From Agarophyton chilense (lineage: Eukaryota > Rhodophyta > Florideophyceae > Gracilariales > Gracilariaceae), in NCBI GenBank assembly GCA_030374765.1, contig JARGXX010000007.1, positions 496,001 to 560,000 on the forward strand: a stretch of DNA of 64,000 bases, in the 5' to 3' direction. Position 1 is the stretch's first letter. The number at the start of each line of letters is the position of its first letter. The notes beneath the pieces are model-generated. The model saw nothing but the letters and a program-made list of their open reading frames with translations, did not search any database and was not told the origin of the DNA. The position numbers and the translations under genes were made by a program. Below, one piece after another: positions 32,871 to 43,729 of the stretch.

Positions 32871-34996
32871 TTAGTTTTTCGAAGCGGACCCCACCGAATT
32901 CGGTGCAGCTGCCTCGAACGGGACCGGTTGTTCCCCGTTCGCGGGTACAAGTTCTTTATCCCTGTCAGCAAGGTGAGCTCGGAGTATCCTTTGTTCCTCA
33001 TAGGACCTACTCGAGACTCGAGCTTTCTCCTCAGCGGTCAGAGCCTCGTACTGAGCGTTAATTCGTGAACCCTCCCGCAGGGGAAATGTGCAGTCTGGTG
33101 CTTTGTGACCACGGAGGTAACGCAAATAGCAAATCAGCTCTGCTGGGTTCGGTTGTGGACGTGAATCCACGCGACGTGGTGCTGTATCCCTCCAATTCGG
33201 TTGTGGACGTGAATCCACGCGACGTGGTGCTGTATCCCTCCAATTCGGTTGTGGACGTGAATCCACGCGACGTGGTGCTGTATCCCTCCATCCGGGGCGA
33301 GAGAACCGAGCAGCGGTATTCGCAAAAGGTAGCGATGCGGCTGGCATCCTCCGTCCTTGGGTATAGAGCGCAGGGTCTTCATCCGTAGTCGGAGCGGATG
33401 TCGACGGCAACTCAGACGTACCCATAGATTCGGGGTTACTTCCCATGAAGTGAATGTTATCATTGACCCCCACAGGGGCAGGGCCTCCTGCGAGTGACAA
33501 AGACGAGTTACCTCCATCGGCGAGGAGTGCACGTGTCGGCCGACTCTTTCGGTTCTGCCGGGCACGGAGAGTATCCCCCTCAGCCTGGGCGTACTGAACC
33601 AGTTCCAAGTAGGTCAGCTTGCGCTTCTCTTCCCGATGTCGGGCAACCAATGCCCTTATCGAGGGGTCCAAACCATCCACAAACATGGTGCATCTCTCGT
33701 AGGCGGGGAATACATTCCCGCATCGGTGAAACGCTTTATTCAAGCGAGTTGAATACACCGTTTCGGTTTCCATCGGCTTTTGCCGCGTATCCCTTAATGC
33801 AAGGATTGCTTCCTGATCGCATTTCCAGTAGCGTATGACCTCAAGAGGTACTGCACCGCTTCGGGCCAGCACGTGACTCCCCCTTCCGAGGCTCGGGATG
33901 ATCCACGGACGGAGTTGAACTGGTCTTCAGCCATCCCCTTTAAGAAATAGGGTAATGCCAGATACGCTTGCGCTTCACTCATACCGAGGATGTCAGCCTC
34001 CTGGACGTACCTCGCAAGGAAATCGAGCACCAGAATTGGGTCTGTTCCTGTGAACTCCCTCTTCTGTAGGGTGATGCTCAGCCTTTTGATGTAGTCCTTG
34101 ACCTTACCCGTTCGGCGGGATGTTCGATCTCCCGAAGGGTTATCCAACCGGTAATAGCGGTACGATAGCAGCTTCCGATAGAGAGGATTCGTCGGCTTCA
34201 GCTCCCTTAATCCAAGGTGTTTCCTACCCTTCTTCCAGGTACGGATTGCCCCTTGAGAGGTGTAAGTAGCCTTCGACCGAGTCGCCCGGGATGACCGGCG
34301 TCCATCTTCACTATCCGAAGATTCGGAGGACGAACTCGATGACGAGCGATTGGGATCGGAATCCGATATATCCTCTTGGAGGTGAACCCTCTTCTTGGAC
34401 TTGCGGCGGTCCCGTTTAGCGGAGCGGTGTTCTTCGTCTTCCGAAACGTCGGGTTTATCCTTTGAGGCTTCTATGTCTCCGGCCATACGGATAATGGCCT
34501 CGAGGGTGTCCAGCCGAGCTCGGAAGCGTTCCGCTTGCACGCGGTGTTCCTCCACGAGGCTCCGGTACTCCTGGATAAAGACCCCAGGGGTACCAAAGCT
34601 TTCCAAAAGGGAGTTCACATCCCTCCTCAGGGTACGAAGGTCATCGGCGACTCCCCGCACCGGGGCGTCCTCCACCTTGAGGCGGAGGGTAGTAAACTTT
34701 TGAAGGAGCTCGACGTGAGCCGCGTTGGCGATATCGATTCGAGTCTCCAGGCGCTGTAATTCAGGGTCGGCCCGACTTCGGGGTCCTGCTGAGGGGGTCT
34801 CCACCACTGGAGCTGGGCCCATAGCCACGACCTCTCGAGGACCTGAAACCACTGAGGGGGCTCTCCGAGTGTCCGGATCGATACCGGAATCGTTCCGATC
34901 TTCGGGAATTGAGCTCCTCGACCTAGGCGACGCCGGGGGCACTGAATCCGCTTGACGGTTCGATCCAGTCCTGGAACCACGGGTAGGCGGCGACAT
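32871..34996 (-). pseudogene. gag: gag of element B (one frameshift)
   Basis: The start is ATG 34996 (MSPPTRGSRTG). The N-terminal part has Arg/Ser/Pro-rich and coiled-coil-like regions, then DISDSDPNRSSSSSSSESSDSED. The capsid-like domain matches element A (YLALPYFLKGMAEDQF, WPEAVQYLLRSYA). A one-base deletion near 33813 shifts the frame; the remainder (33872-32871) reads EAILALRDTRQKP onward. Near 33140 the zinc knuckle has lost its second Cys: CYLR replaces the C-x2-C pair, by a TGT to CGT type change. Three exact 16-residue repeats precede it. Confidence 0.88.
33148..33291 (-). repeat. Exact 48-bp triplication inside gag of B
   Basis: Three identical 48-bp units, in frame (16 residues each, containing WRDTAPRRVDSRPQPN). 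They sit just before the degenerate zinc knuckle. Exact identity points to recent slippage or unequal exchange. Element A has no such repeat. Confidence 0.92.
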
Positions 34997-35201
34997 GCTG
35001 CAGACACGACACCGACGATTCGGGGTAACGATGAAATTCGATCACGAGATTCCCGGAGAACGGATGACGTAACACAAAACAAAAAATAAAAACCAATTCT
35101 ACCCTTTCCAAAGGGGACCACTACAACAAATCTTCACGACGGTGCTTCCTCTTCCAAGAGATATTCCAACACGTGAATGACCAACCCAAAAGTCCGAGAG
35201 C

Positions 35202-35222
35202 GGATTCTAAGTCGGGAGACCG
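35202..35222 (-). other. Primer-binding site of element B
   Basis: Sense strand CGGTCTCCCGACTTAG and onward, two bases after the 5' LTR. Apart from the first base the first 18 bases match element A, although LTR sequences differ completely. Confidence 0.6.
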
Positions 35223-35224
35223 CT

Positions 35225-36141
35225 TGGGGAGCAAAACCCGGCGACGGGAACTGCTCTCAAGGTGTTCGAAGCCATGCTCCCTGGGGGAGGCAGACTCAGA
35301 GACAGAGCCCTCCGTTCCACCCGTAGTGTGGGGGGTAACTCCCACGGGGGATTCCGGCAGTACTGACGGAGGTTAGGGGTAGAAACCGTTAGATCGGGAA
35401 TGGGTATGGGTATCCCAAAGAATGGGGGAAAATCCGGCGAAGAGGAAAAACGGGGCGAGGGTCGGGCACTAACAGGCACCGGACCCGAGAACCAGAAAAG
35501 GGGCGAAACAACAAAAGAAATCCAATACAGGGGCGAAAACCTGTCCTCGAAAGGAAACACAAAAAGCACGCAACAAGTAAGCAGAACCCCCACGGGGTAT
35601 CGTGCACGCAGGTCGTCTGAGCGGTCCCAAGGGGGTGGTTGCACGGAACCCAAACGTGGGCACTCTCCAAGTGGAGTCGTGTCCCTACGCAGGCGTTGCT
35701 AACCAGAGCCCGTTCCGGGTTGTAAGGCCGAAACGATGGCGACGAAGAACCTCTAAAGGTATCGAAGACCAACCTTGGTTTCCATTTTACTCTGAGCTTC
35801 GGACTGTCAGATCTCGTCTCCCTAAGTAGGGCCCACTAACTAAACTCTACAGTAGTGCACACCTGCTCAGGGCCATACACGTGGAGATCCCACTGTCAGG
35901 GCCCAAAAGTCCAACGTTCTAACAAATATCCGAAAATCGGTGCCAAAATTAAGCCACGTGTATCACGGGGCCAATCCAACCATGGGCCATCCGAATTTTC
36001 ACTTCATAGGCGAACTCTAACCAGAAAACAGTGCCACCTCAGCACACCTTAGAGGGGATCATAGTCATAACCCTCGGAGGGTTCAATCCTCATTCTATGA
36101 GTTGCATCTTCAAGTATCCCCTAACTGGGCGTTGCTCTACA
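35225..36141 (-). repeat. 5' LTR of element B
   Basis: Matches 24262-25177 at about 98 percent by eye. Its outer edge, gttgctctaca at 36141, abuts the resumed piggyBac-like reading frame. Confidence 0.93.
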
Positions 36142-36142
36142 G

Positions 36143-36553
36143 GTTGTTGCTTGGAATCTTTACAAGGAGGCATACGGAAACACATTGACCCTTACACCCA
36201 ATAATTTCTATTTTGATTTCGCAGACGAATTAACATATAACAACTGGGATGCTATTCGAACTATGAAAAGAAAATGTAAGGAGGAAGATGAAATAGAAAA
36301 TCCATATATGGCTGTTACCGGCATTCATTTAACGGAGACAAATCGAAAAAGAAGGAAATTGGATAGTTCTTTGACGTCTCAAACATATCAAGGACGATGC
36401 AAAGTCTGCAAGACCACTTACAAATCCAAATTTGTTTGTTCAGAATGCAAAAAGTACAATGATATGGATGTTTATATATGTAAGAGTGGAACCGGTCAGG
36501 AGTGTTTTATAGATCATCTGCGTGATATTCATCACATTTCGAGCAACATTTAG
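36143..36553 (+). pseudogene. piggyBac-like transposase, C-terminal part
   Basis: The frame resumes immediately after the LTR: VVAWNLYKEAYG is the usual last helix of the catalytic domain, and the C-terminus carries a Cys-rich finger (CKVCKTTYKSKFVCSECKK, then CKSG, C, and H-x3-H). This ribbon at the C-terminus is standard in piggyBac transposases. Compared with the family, the second half of the catalytic domain (of the order of 150-200 residues) is missing between this part and the upstream half at 24261. Confidence 0.75.
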
Positions 36554-37036
36554 TCAACAACATTGACTTTCGTGTGTCAACATGCGTTTTTAAGGCTTTT
36601 TAGAGGCATCTTTTAAAAGTATAAAGCAAAAGTTCAAATTACCTTAAGCCCCCTACTAATTCAATCCGCGTTATTCAACTTGCTAGATATATTATGGTCT
36701 CTTACGAAACAATCCCTTTAGCAGATGTCACCTTCTTATGTCTGCTGTTCAAGTGGACGCAAATGCGTTCTTAGACCAAAAAAATTTTTAGAATTAGTCG
36801 AGCTCCCATAGGAGTTTTTGAGTTACACTGAACTCAGCGAGGTTTGAACACTGTTTTTATCAGTCTCCAAGCGGTCGTGAAACCACTGAGCTGCTGTTAC
36901 TGAAGACAACTGTCTAAGGAATGTACTTTAAAGCAGAAGGAACACGGTTAGAAAATTAGTTTTTTATTTAGAAAATAGAATACGCCGCTGCAGTATGGTA
37001 ACCAGCGACTTTTACTAATTTTTTGGAAAATACAAC
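36554..37036. other. 3' flank of P1, no gene
   Basis: AT-rich sequence between the transposase stop and the right terminal repeat; no protein-like frame. Confidence 0.6.
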
Positions 37037-37099
37037 TGGCCTCATATGACGCCAAGCTGGCCTCATGTGAGGCCAATCCGCCGGGCGTGTAGACACTAG
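37037..37099 (-). repeat. Right terminal repeat of P1 with two palindromes
   Basis: TGGCCTCATATGACGCCA (37037-37054, one mismatch to the palindrome) and TGGCCTCATGTGAGGCCA (37058-37075), then CGTGTAGACA and CTAG (37096-37099). The terminal ten bases are the inverted complement of the left end with one change. Confidence 0.75.
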
Positions 37100-37267
37100 T
37101 GCCCTTTTTTGTAGATAAATTCCACATTTGGCGCGACCACAAACTTCAAATAGATATGAACTCGAGGTACAGGGCGTCAGAGGAGCTTATTTTACAAAAA
37201 ATAAAAACCACTCTAGTCCAAAACACTGTTTCAAAAATCAATCCTTTATATAATCCATAGCTCAACC

Positions 37268-38060
37268 ATGGCTCGTGGCCGGCCTCTGACACGTTCTGAA
37301 CAGCTGTAAATCATGCGAATAATAGGTCAGGGCATGATTCTAGCAGATATAGCCCGAAAACTCCAGCGCAGCACAAAAACAATCAGCAACGTGATCAAAA
37401 AGTCTTCGACACACAAAAATTTTTCAACCAGCTCTCCTACGTTATTTTACTTTTTGCAGACTAAAATCGTAGAATAAAGCAAAACTGTGCCATTAGTTTT
37501 AGTCTTGTACAAAATGATGATAAATCTGAATTTGTTACTACCAAATTTTACAATACAGTGTTGGGTGTAACCTCAACATTTTTTCATGTACACAAAAATT
37601 TGAAAACTTCTTTTAAAATATTATGACAAGACCAACCATTTAAATTTATGTGCGTAAAACGAGTACTAGAAAAAATATTTAAACAATGTTTTCTTTTCGG
37701 ACGAAAAAAGTTTAACGTTGATGATCCAGATTGTTATAAAAACCATTTGCATGATTTAGAAAAAACAGAGCAATTATAGACGAGGCATTCGGGAAGATTT
37801 ATGATGTTTTGATCGGGTTTTTGTACAACAGAAGAAAGGGATACCGTTTCAATCGAATTACTATAAGATCTGAGAAGTGTGCTGAGTTTTTATAAAATTA
37901 TTTGTTACCGTTTTTTTACTGTACAAACGGAGAACAATTCTTTTTCAGCAAGATAATTTACATGCGCGTGATTTTAATTCTATAAAACCTTGGATTTAAT
38001 GCATTGAATAAGTTAGTTATTTAATACCATACACGCTCTCCGTAGCATTCGAGATGCATA
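37268..38060 (+). pseudogene. Tc1/mariner-like transposase remnant
   Basis: Starts MARGRPLTRSEQL, a stop, then IGQGMILADIARKLQRS, a helix-turn-helix typical of Tc1/mariner N-termini. Further on are KKFNVDDPDCYKNHLHDLEK (37700-37760, the block after the first catalytic Asp, preceded by a shifted FSDE) and QDNLHARDF (near 37950, the block with the second Asp). There are many stops and shifts. No inverted repeats were found. Confidence 0.6.
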
Positions 38061-38223
38061 TTGATTAGAATGATCGAAAATCATCAAAGTTGATAAACGG
38101 CATTCATTTGTGCAACCTACACTCCAAAACGTGTGACACGTGTTAAAACACAAACTTCTGTCGGAAATCACGTGTACGGCTCCCAAGACGCTAAAATAAA
38201 CCCCGGAGCGGCAAATTTAAATA

Positions 38224-40541
38224 TTGCAGCTCTACACGGACACCGGATGTACTAGGTTCCGTTTTATGATTTTGCACGCGCGCTACGATTGTCCGACTGC
38301 GATTCATTGCACAAGAACTACCAAAGTTATGATCCCAGTACTGTTTGATGGGGCCATGCATTCTCCATTACACCAGCCCATGTTTTCAGTGGATGAAGAC
38401 CATTATCTGTGGCGTGGTCTTGTCTCCAGTTGGGTTGATTTAATGAAGATTGCTGCTGAAAAACAAACCGACGAGTCATGTACATAGTGTCCACCAATTA
38501 AGGCGACAACTTAACGATCGTGGCCAATCTGTTGCTCAGCAGTTTGTTTTCGATAAAGCTCAACTCAAAGCATGAATTACATGTAAACAAGAATTCCAGG
38601 TTAAAGCAGTCAAGAAAATTGTGAACGTAGTTGTAGTAGACTCGCAAACTGCAATAGTAACCCGACTGATCGATTCTTTCTACAAGGTCACAAGCTGTCG
38701 TCACCGGAAGCAAGACGACTTGCAGACTTTTGTTGCTCGCTTTCGGGGCCTTGCTTCGGAACATTTTATGCGCACTGCAGGAACCTCTTTGTCCCAAATG
38801 AAATAATTTCTTGTCATCACGTTGCTAAAAAACTCTTATTTTCCAAAAAGAACGCTTAATAATGCTGTCCTGCATTTAACCGGGTAAGCAGACCATCGAT
38901 TGAAAACACCCAGCAAGTTTAGTGAGCGTGTTTCTGTTCGTTCCAAGGTTCTTATGCAGATTCACGATTGTGCGTAAAAACTTAAAGATGCTTTTGGATC
39001 TTTTCAATACAAAGAGAGCGACCTGAGCCTTACAAGAGTTGTAGGAAGTCTTCGTGATATGGGGAAGCGAGTTACAGACACTCTTCTATAAGTCGTTTCC
39101 AGGCTTCCAGGTGGCACAGAAGAAGTCGACGATGGTCCCATTAGGGGCATTCGTTCTCCTTCCTGGAGTAGTTGGGTTTTACACTTGGATGATGCTGTAA
39201 AAGTGCTTCGTTCCTTAAGAATTTTTAGTAGGGCACCGAACCCCCACCTTACTCGTGAAAATGCAGATTAGATGATTGAGCAAAACCTCTAGACGTCACT
39301 TTTAAGCCTAGGAGCTCCTGTAGGCTCCGCTTCAGGAGCGGACAGAGCATCAGGCCCTTCGAATTACAGTCCTCAACTGAAGAACAAGAAGAAGAAAATA
39401 TCAATTTAAAGAAGGCTCGCCCTTCGCAAAACGATGCTGTGCAATCTTCTGTCTCCAAAAAAACATCTTCAGAAGTGAACTGCTTCGACTGCGGCTCTAA
39501 AACCCATATTCATGGAGACCAGGAATGCCAATTCTACAGCTGGCTGACGAAAAAGCGCAAACTGGAAGCATCGGTTAATGAAGGAAAGATGGATGGTGAC
39601 AACAGGTTTGTTCAGGGAGGATCTAATTCTTCGAAAAGCGACAAAGTTTAGTCGCTGGATATAGAGCTGACCATAAGGTTTCCATTGCCGGAGATCCGAA
39701 CCCCGTGATAGACATCTTGTGTCCACGGAATGTCGGAGGAGTAAGAGCCGCCGCGAAACTGGCCTTTCACTTGTCAATTTCCTTTCAGCTGCCAAAACTG
39801 GACCGAGATTTGTTCTTTCAAGGCAAAGGAGTCAACTGTGACGACGACCGGCTTGTGTTTTCTATGTGAGATCTGTCAATGATTTATATAAATGGGAATA
39901 AGAAAACGATTCTATTCTACGTTGTTGATGGAGCTCGACCCTTGTTGCTGAGAAACAAGATATCTCACGAGTCGAACCTAATAGGTGAAGAGGACTTGCT
40001 TGTGAATCAGAAAGAAGTTCATGGTTTCTCAAATAAGGTTCTCTATTTTTCCACCTACCCTTCTCGTCTCGTTGAGGATTCGGAAAATATCATTCGTACA
40101 AGGCTTTATGTTGAGCCGGTCAACGAAACAACTATCCGGTTCTTTTTCTCGTTTCACAGAACATTCTTCTCGAACCGCTTGGAGAGGGATTCCAAGGCGA
40201 AGTTCTCTGACGGAGAAGTGGCGAAGATGTTTTCATCCAGGCTCCATGTAGACTCATACCTTAAAAACTATTCAGTTAAACCGAAACATAATGGTATCTA
40301 GGTGTTCAAACGGTTTTCATGCTTGTCTCCATCTACTCTTGCAAAAAGCCAGCGGAAACCACCTTGTAACAAAGGATCAAAATCAGATTGTCAGATGCGG
40401 TTCTCAACTCTCAAGAGTGGTTTCATGTCCAAAAAAGTGCACCTAACATGTGCTTTTTATCCCAACATAACGCTTTTACAAGCTTGTAGCACACCAGCCA
40501 CTCAATCCTGCGCCTCCCCCACGACCTTAGTACTGATGTAA
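38224..40541 (+). pseudogene. Decayed retrotransposon gag/protease remnant
   Basis: Fragments in several frames. DDLQTFVARFRGLASEHF (38720-38770) resembles Ty1/copia-type gag, NCFDCGSKTHIHG (39478-39516) a CCHC-like knuckle, and ILFYVVDGARPLLLRNKI (39907-39960) the end of a retroviral-type protease domain. No reverse transcriptase or LTRs were recognised. Assignment to copia is tentative; a gypsy relative is possible. Confidence 0.4.
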
Positions 40542-40885
40542 AGTTTTGTCGGATTGCTGATCTGCAAAGTTTGAAATGTTAAAAAACGAATCGCCATAGA
40601 AAAGCCCATAATTGGACAAAAGATAGCTGCAAATAAGCCATAGTACGACTGATACTGCCTTTATGATGGCTCTGGCTCTAGGATTCATTTTTTCTCACAT
40701 AAGAGGAAAAATTGGGTTTCGTCATTCATTCTTTGGTGCGATTTCTCGCACCTAGCATTGAAGATAGAATAAGTGTGGTCCAGGTACAAGATATCGTCAA
40801 ACACAGGCTCAATTTTCGCAGTTGCTTTGGCAGTAGTAAGTAGCACCAGTAAACCAAAAGTAGCAGATGATTTTTTGTAGCAAAC

Positions 40886-41331
40886 TGTAACGTAATGACG
40901 GGTGGTTCAGCGTACGGGTCGCAACCGGTAGTAGCGGTGTAGAACGGGTCCTAAAGTTCGATTCTTTGGCGGCGGCACTCCCAGAGTACTTGGTGCGATG
41001 GGCTGGCGTTTACTGCGTAGTCCTGTAGGTTGGAGCTATGGAAACGATGGCTTGAAGATCAAAGGGTGGAATTCATATACCAAAGGGGTTTATTTAGTAT
41101 CCTAACGGTGCCTGCCGTATTCTAAGGGAGAAGCGTCACTCGAGCCAAGTAAATAGTATTGGCAAGGCGCTGTGATTTCCCTGGCACCGTAATGCTAATC
41201 TACTACACTAATTTAAATAAATTAATAATCTGCATGAGTCCACCTGAGGTCGGCACGTCCACGTATCTCCTGTAAGAGATCTCAGGGCCCGGCGGCTTAC
41301 AGAGCTCAACCGTTATCATCGCTCCTTTACA
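40886..41331 (-). repeat. 3' LTR of element C
   Basis: Matches 50468-50915; sense start TGTAAAGGAGC, sense end CGTTACA. Shared blocks include accaaaggggtttatttagtat and ggagaagcgtcactcgagcc. Confidence 0.87.
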
Positions 41332-41344
41332 TATCTCCCTTCTT
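41332..41344 (-). other. Polypurine tract of element C
   Basis: Sense strand AAGAAGGGAGATA directly before the 3' LTR. Confidence 0.65.
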
Positions 41345-41608
41345 AGGATTCGGCCGTCACGGCGAAGTCCAGATGGCCTCATGCTGTACCCAAGGGACGC
41401 GAGCACTTCGTTGCTCCCAGTACCATTGGGGCGACGGGACGTCGCATCGTCATCGCCTGGCTGGGTCCATTGGCTTCTTCCTTAGTCTCCGTTCTTCCTT
41501 TGGCAACCCTCTGCGCTTCGTCCACCGTGGTTCACGGCTTTCAGTCCGTCCGGGTCGATTCCGTCACCTCGCCTTATCATCGTGGTACTTTTCCATTGGT
41601 TGCGCGCG

Positions 41609-43690
41609 ATGCCGAAATCATCTTATAAACCCGCCGGATACGCCGTACTTCCTTTGGATTTTGTCGCCTCCACCGGCTCTCCCATCTATTTCCCGGCGGA
41701 CCACCCGGGGACCAGCGGTACCATGATCTCAAACAAACCAGCGGGGAGCTCCTCGGGATACCAAGTGGCCGACAAGCGTCCGGGGGACCGCTATGACCGT
41801 ACCACCGGAAGAAACCCGCGGGCAGTGCGTCATGCCATTCTTCCGTCCTCTTTGGAAGAATACCAGCGATTTTGCCCAATGTATCTCGACGCCCGAAGGT
41901 TTCCCAAGATACCCGATTTCCGGAGGGGCAGCAAGAACGCGCGCAGCATTTCGTGGTTTAACCGATGGTTGCATTGTGCTGTGGATCCGCGTTCGGCGCC
42001 ACGATGTCGCACCTTCATCCAAGCGGACATCCCATACGTCCGCTGCGACGAAGAAGCCGAATACCACTTCAGGGTGAAAAAACTCCTTTCAAACCTATAA
42101 ACGGACTTCATCTCACCTCGTGTGCGCTTTCCTACGGCTGGTCACGATCTCTTGGCGCTTACGTGCTTCCAGCCGCCGTAAGACCGCTTGTTCTGTATGT
42201 CCAAGTGGGTCTGTTGGAACGAGATGCACGAGCCCGATGGTCGTCTGGGTCCATCCCTGCGGTTCTTCTTTTGTTGGCACCAGGTGGAGTTTCACGACAT
42301 GAGCGCAGACAAACGCCTTCCGTTGTAACTCTCGCTTCCCCACGAGAATCAGAACCAATGGGCCATGTATTGGCGTGTCTCGCCGCTCCTACTGGTTCCC
42401 ACGCCGTCCGAGGTGGCGTACCACTCGTCCCAACTCATGGGCGACGACAGTGACCGAAGGTCGTGGCTGTCCAGGCAGGCACTCTTCGTTGAGTTCGGCG
42501 TGATGTTCCTTATGGCCTTACTGGATACCGCGGAGTACGAAATCCGTGGTAATGTCCGTTCGGTGGATTGGAGGGTGTGGTACGATGAGAACATACCCCG
42601 TCCTCGAGGTCGCCTAATCCCACTTCCGGTCGTCATGATCCGTTTTCTAAGAAACCTGGGCATCCAGATTATCGTCCGTGGAACCCAGTTCAACGTCGAG
42701 GAGACGGAGGCCTTTTTGGAAAATGTCCTACAAATGGAGTGGGGCAAGACTTCCGGGCGTCTTTGGTATGTTTGGGATACCGACTCATTCACGCCGATTG
42801 CGCTGCATCCGCAGTGTCGGGACGACGTTCGTGCCTATCCCGCCAATCCTTTGAGGAATCAAATATCGGACATCCCGAGGCGTCATGTGCCCAACTATTA
42901 TACGAAGACCATTGGTTTCGATCCTCTGTGCTTCGAGCCTGATGGGGAAGCCACGCCGTTGGTTCCTGCTGGTATGTCCGATGTAGAATCCTTCGGTGAA
43001 GATCTTTTCGCCCCATCCGTGGAGGGCGTTCAACGTCCGGTCGAGTCCTCTGTTGTGTTGGCGACCGCTTCCACTCCTCCAGCTCCTCCGGGCGCTGCTC
43101 TCCAAGATGAGCTTTCGTATGAACAGCCCGTTGCCCAACCGTACATTCCTCCTGGCGAGGTTACTGTCGAAGCCGAAGGTCATGTAGGCGAGGCACTTGC
43201 TCAAACGTTCACTGGGGGCGTCAACATCGCTCCATCCGCCCCATTTCCAAACTTTCCTGCTTCTGTCACGGCTGCAGCCACGAATCTCCGTCATGTCTGC
43301 CGTAACGTTGGTAATACGGCCTCGAAGGACATTGCGACAGTCTTGGGCGAGGCCGGCTTCTGGGCGCGTCGCTCAGCTTGCTACGCCGCGGTTGTCGAAC
43401 AGGGTCAGGATCTGAAGACCCCCATGGTCAATATCCTCCAGCAGAATGCGCAGGCGATGTCCCAGAGAGTTACTAGCGACTTGGATGCCCGGTATGGTCA
43501 GAATATGAGGGACCAGAAGGCTTTCGATAGTGACTATAGATCAACATGCGAATCTCCGCCGAAGAAGCGTGCTCGGCTCGCTTGGTCCACTTCTGGTGGT
43601 CCAGTCGGCTCCTCGGGTGACCGTAGTCCCAGTTTGGCTCTTCCAGGTTCCAATGAGGACAACGGAGCTACTCCTCCGCCGCCCCCGTGA
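41609..43690 (+). pseudogene. Antisense env-position ORF of element C
   Basis: One frame of 693 codons from ATG 41609 (MPKSSYKPAGYAVLPLDF) to TGA 43688, opposite to gag-pol, broken only by three TAA codons (42098, 42179, 42326). Position, direction and size match the antisense ORFs of A and B. Sequence similarity is weak but ordered: SWFNRW near the DWM/DW block, HFRVKKLLSNL then DFISP near the RLERSRFDHLVP block, and RPRGRLIPLPVVMIRFLRN near RSRLGFLVPYPHVELERIRN. The C-terminal third is Pro/Ala-rich with VLGEAGFWARR, similar in place to the NAGIP tail. No membrane segment. It ends only 40 bases from the pol stop, without the purine repeat seen in A and B. Confidence 0.7.
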
Positions 43691-43729
43691 GTCTTTTTGG
43701 TGTTCCGAGCGCTTACGCGAACCTTGAGG

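Larger units (their letters stand above)
24262..36141 (-). mobile_element. Ty3/gypsy chromovirus B (youngest copy)
   Basis: Read on the - strand: 5' LTR (36141-35225), primer-binding site, gag, pol with chromodomain, polypurine repeat, antisense ORF on the + strand, polypurine tract, 3' LTR (25177-24262). The length is 11.88 kb. The LTRs differ at roughly 2 percent of sites by eye, so the insertion is recent compared with A and C. It is nonetheless damaged: a frameshift in gag, one in the integrase finger, an integrase catalytic Asp changed to Asn and stops before the chromodomain. It sits inside the piggyBac-like transposase. CAGGT occurs at both junctions (24256-24260, 36140-36144), but the second overlaps the LTR end, so a target duplication is not proven. 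Confidence 0.95.
22878..37099 (+). mobile_element. piggyBac-like DNA transposon P1, split by chromovirus B
   Basis: The left end is CTAG then TGTCTATACGAC (22878 on); the right end, read on the other strand, is CTAG then TGTCTACACG (37099 back). Both ends hold the 18-bp palindrome TGGCCTCATATGAGGCCA or a one- or two-base variant just inside. The transposase is split into 23073-24261 and 36143-36553. Without the inserted retrotransposon the element would be about 2.35 kb. CTAG at both outer edges could be the target duplication, in place of the usual TTAA of piggyBac, or part of the inverted repeat. The second copy at 62894 also starts with CTAG. Confidence 0.8.

Noticed and set aside
24256-36144. 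CAGGT as target duplication of element B
   Set aside because: The right copy overlaps the terminal CA of the LTR, and the frame across the junction is not restored by removing one copy; treated as unproven.
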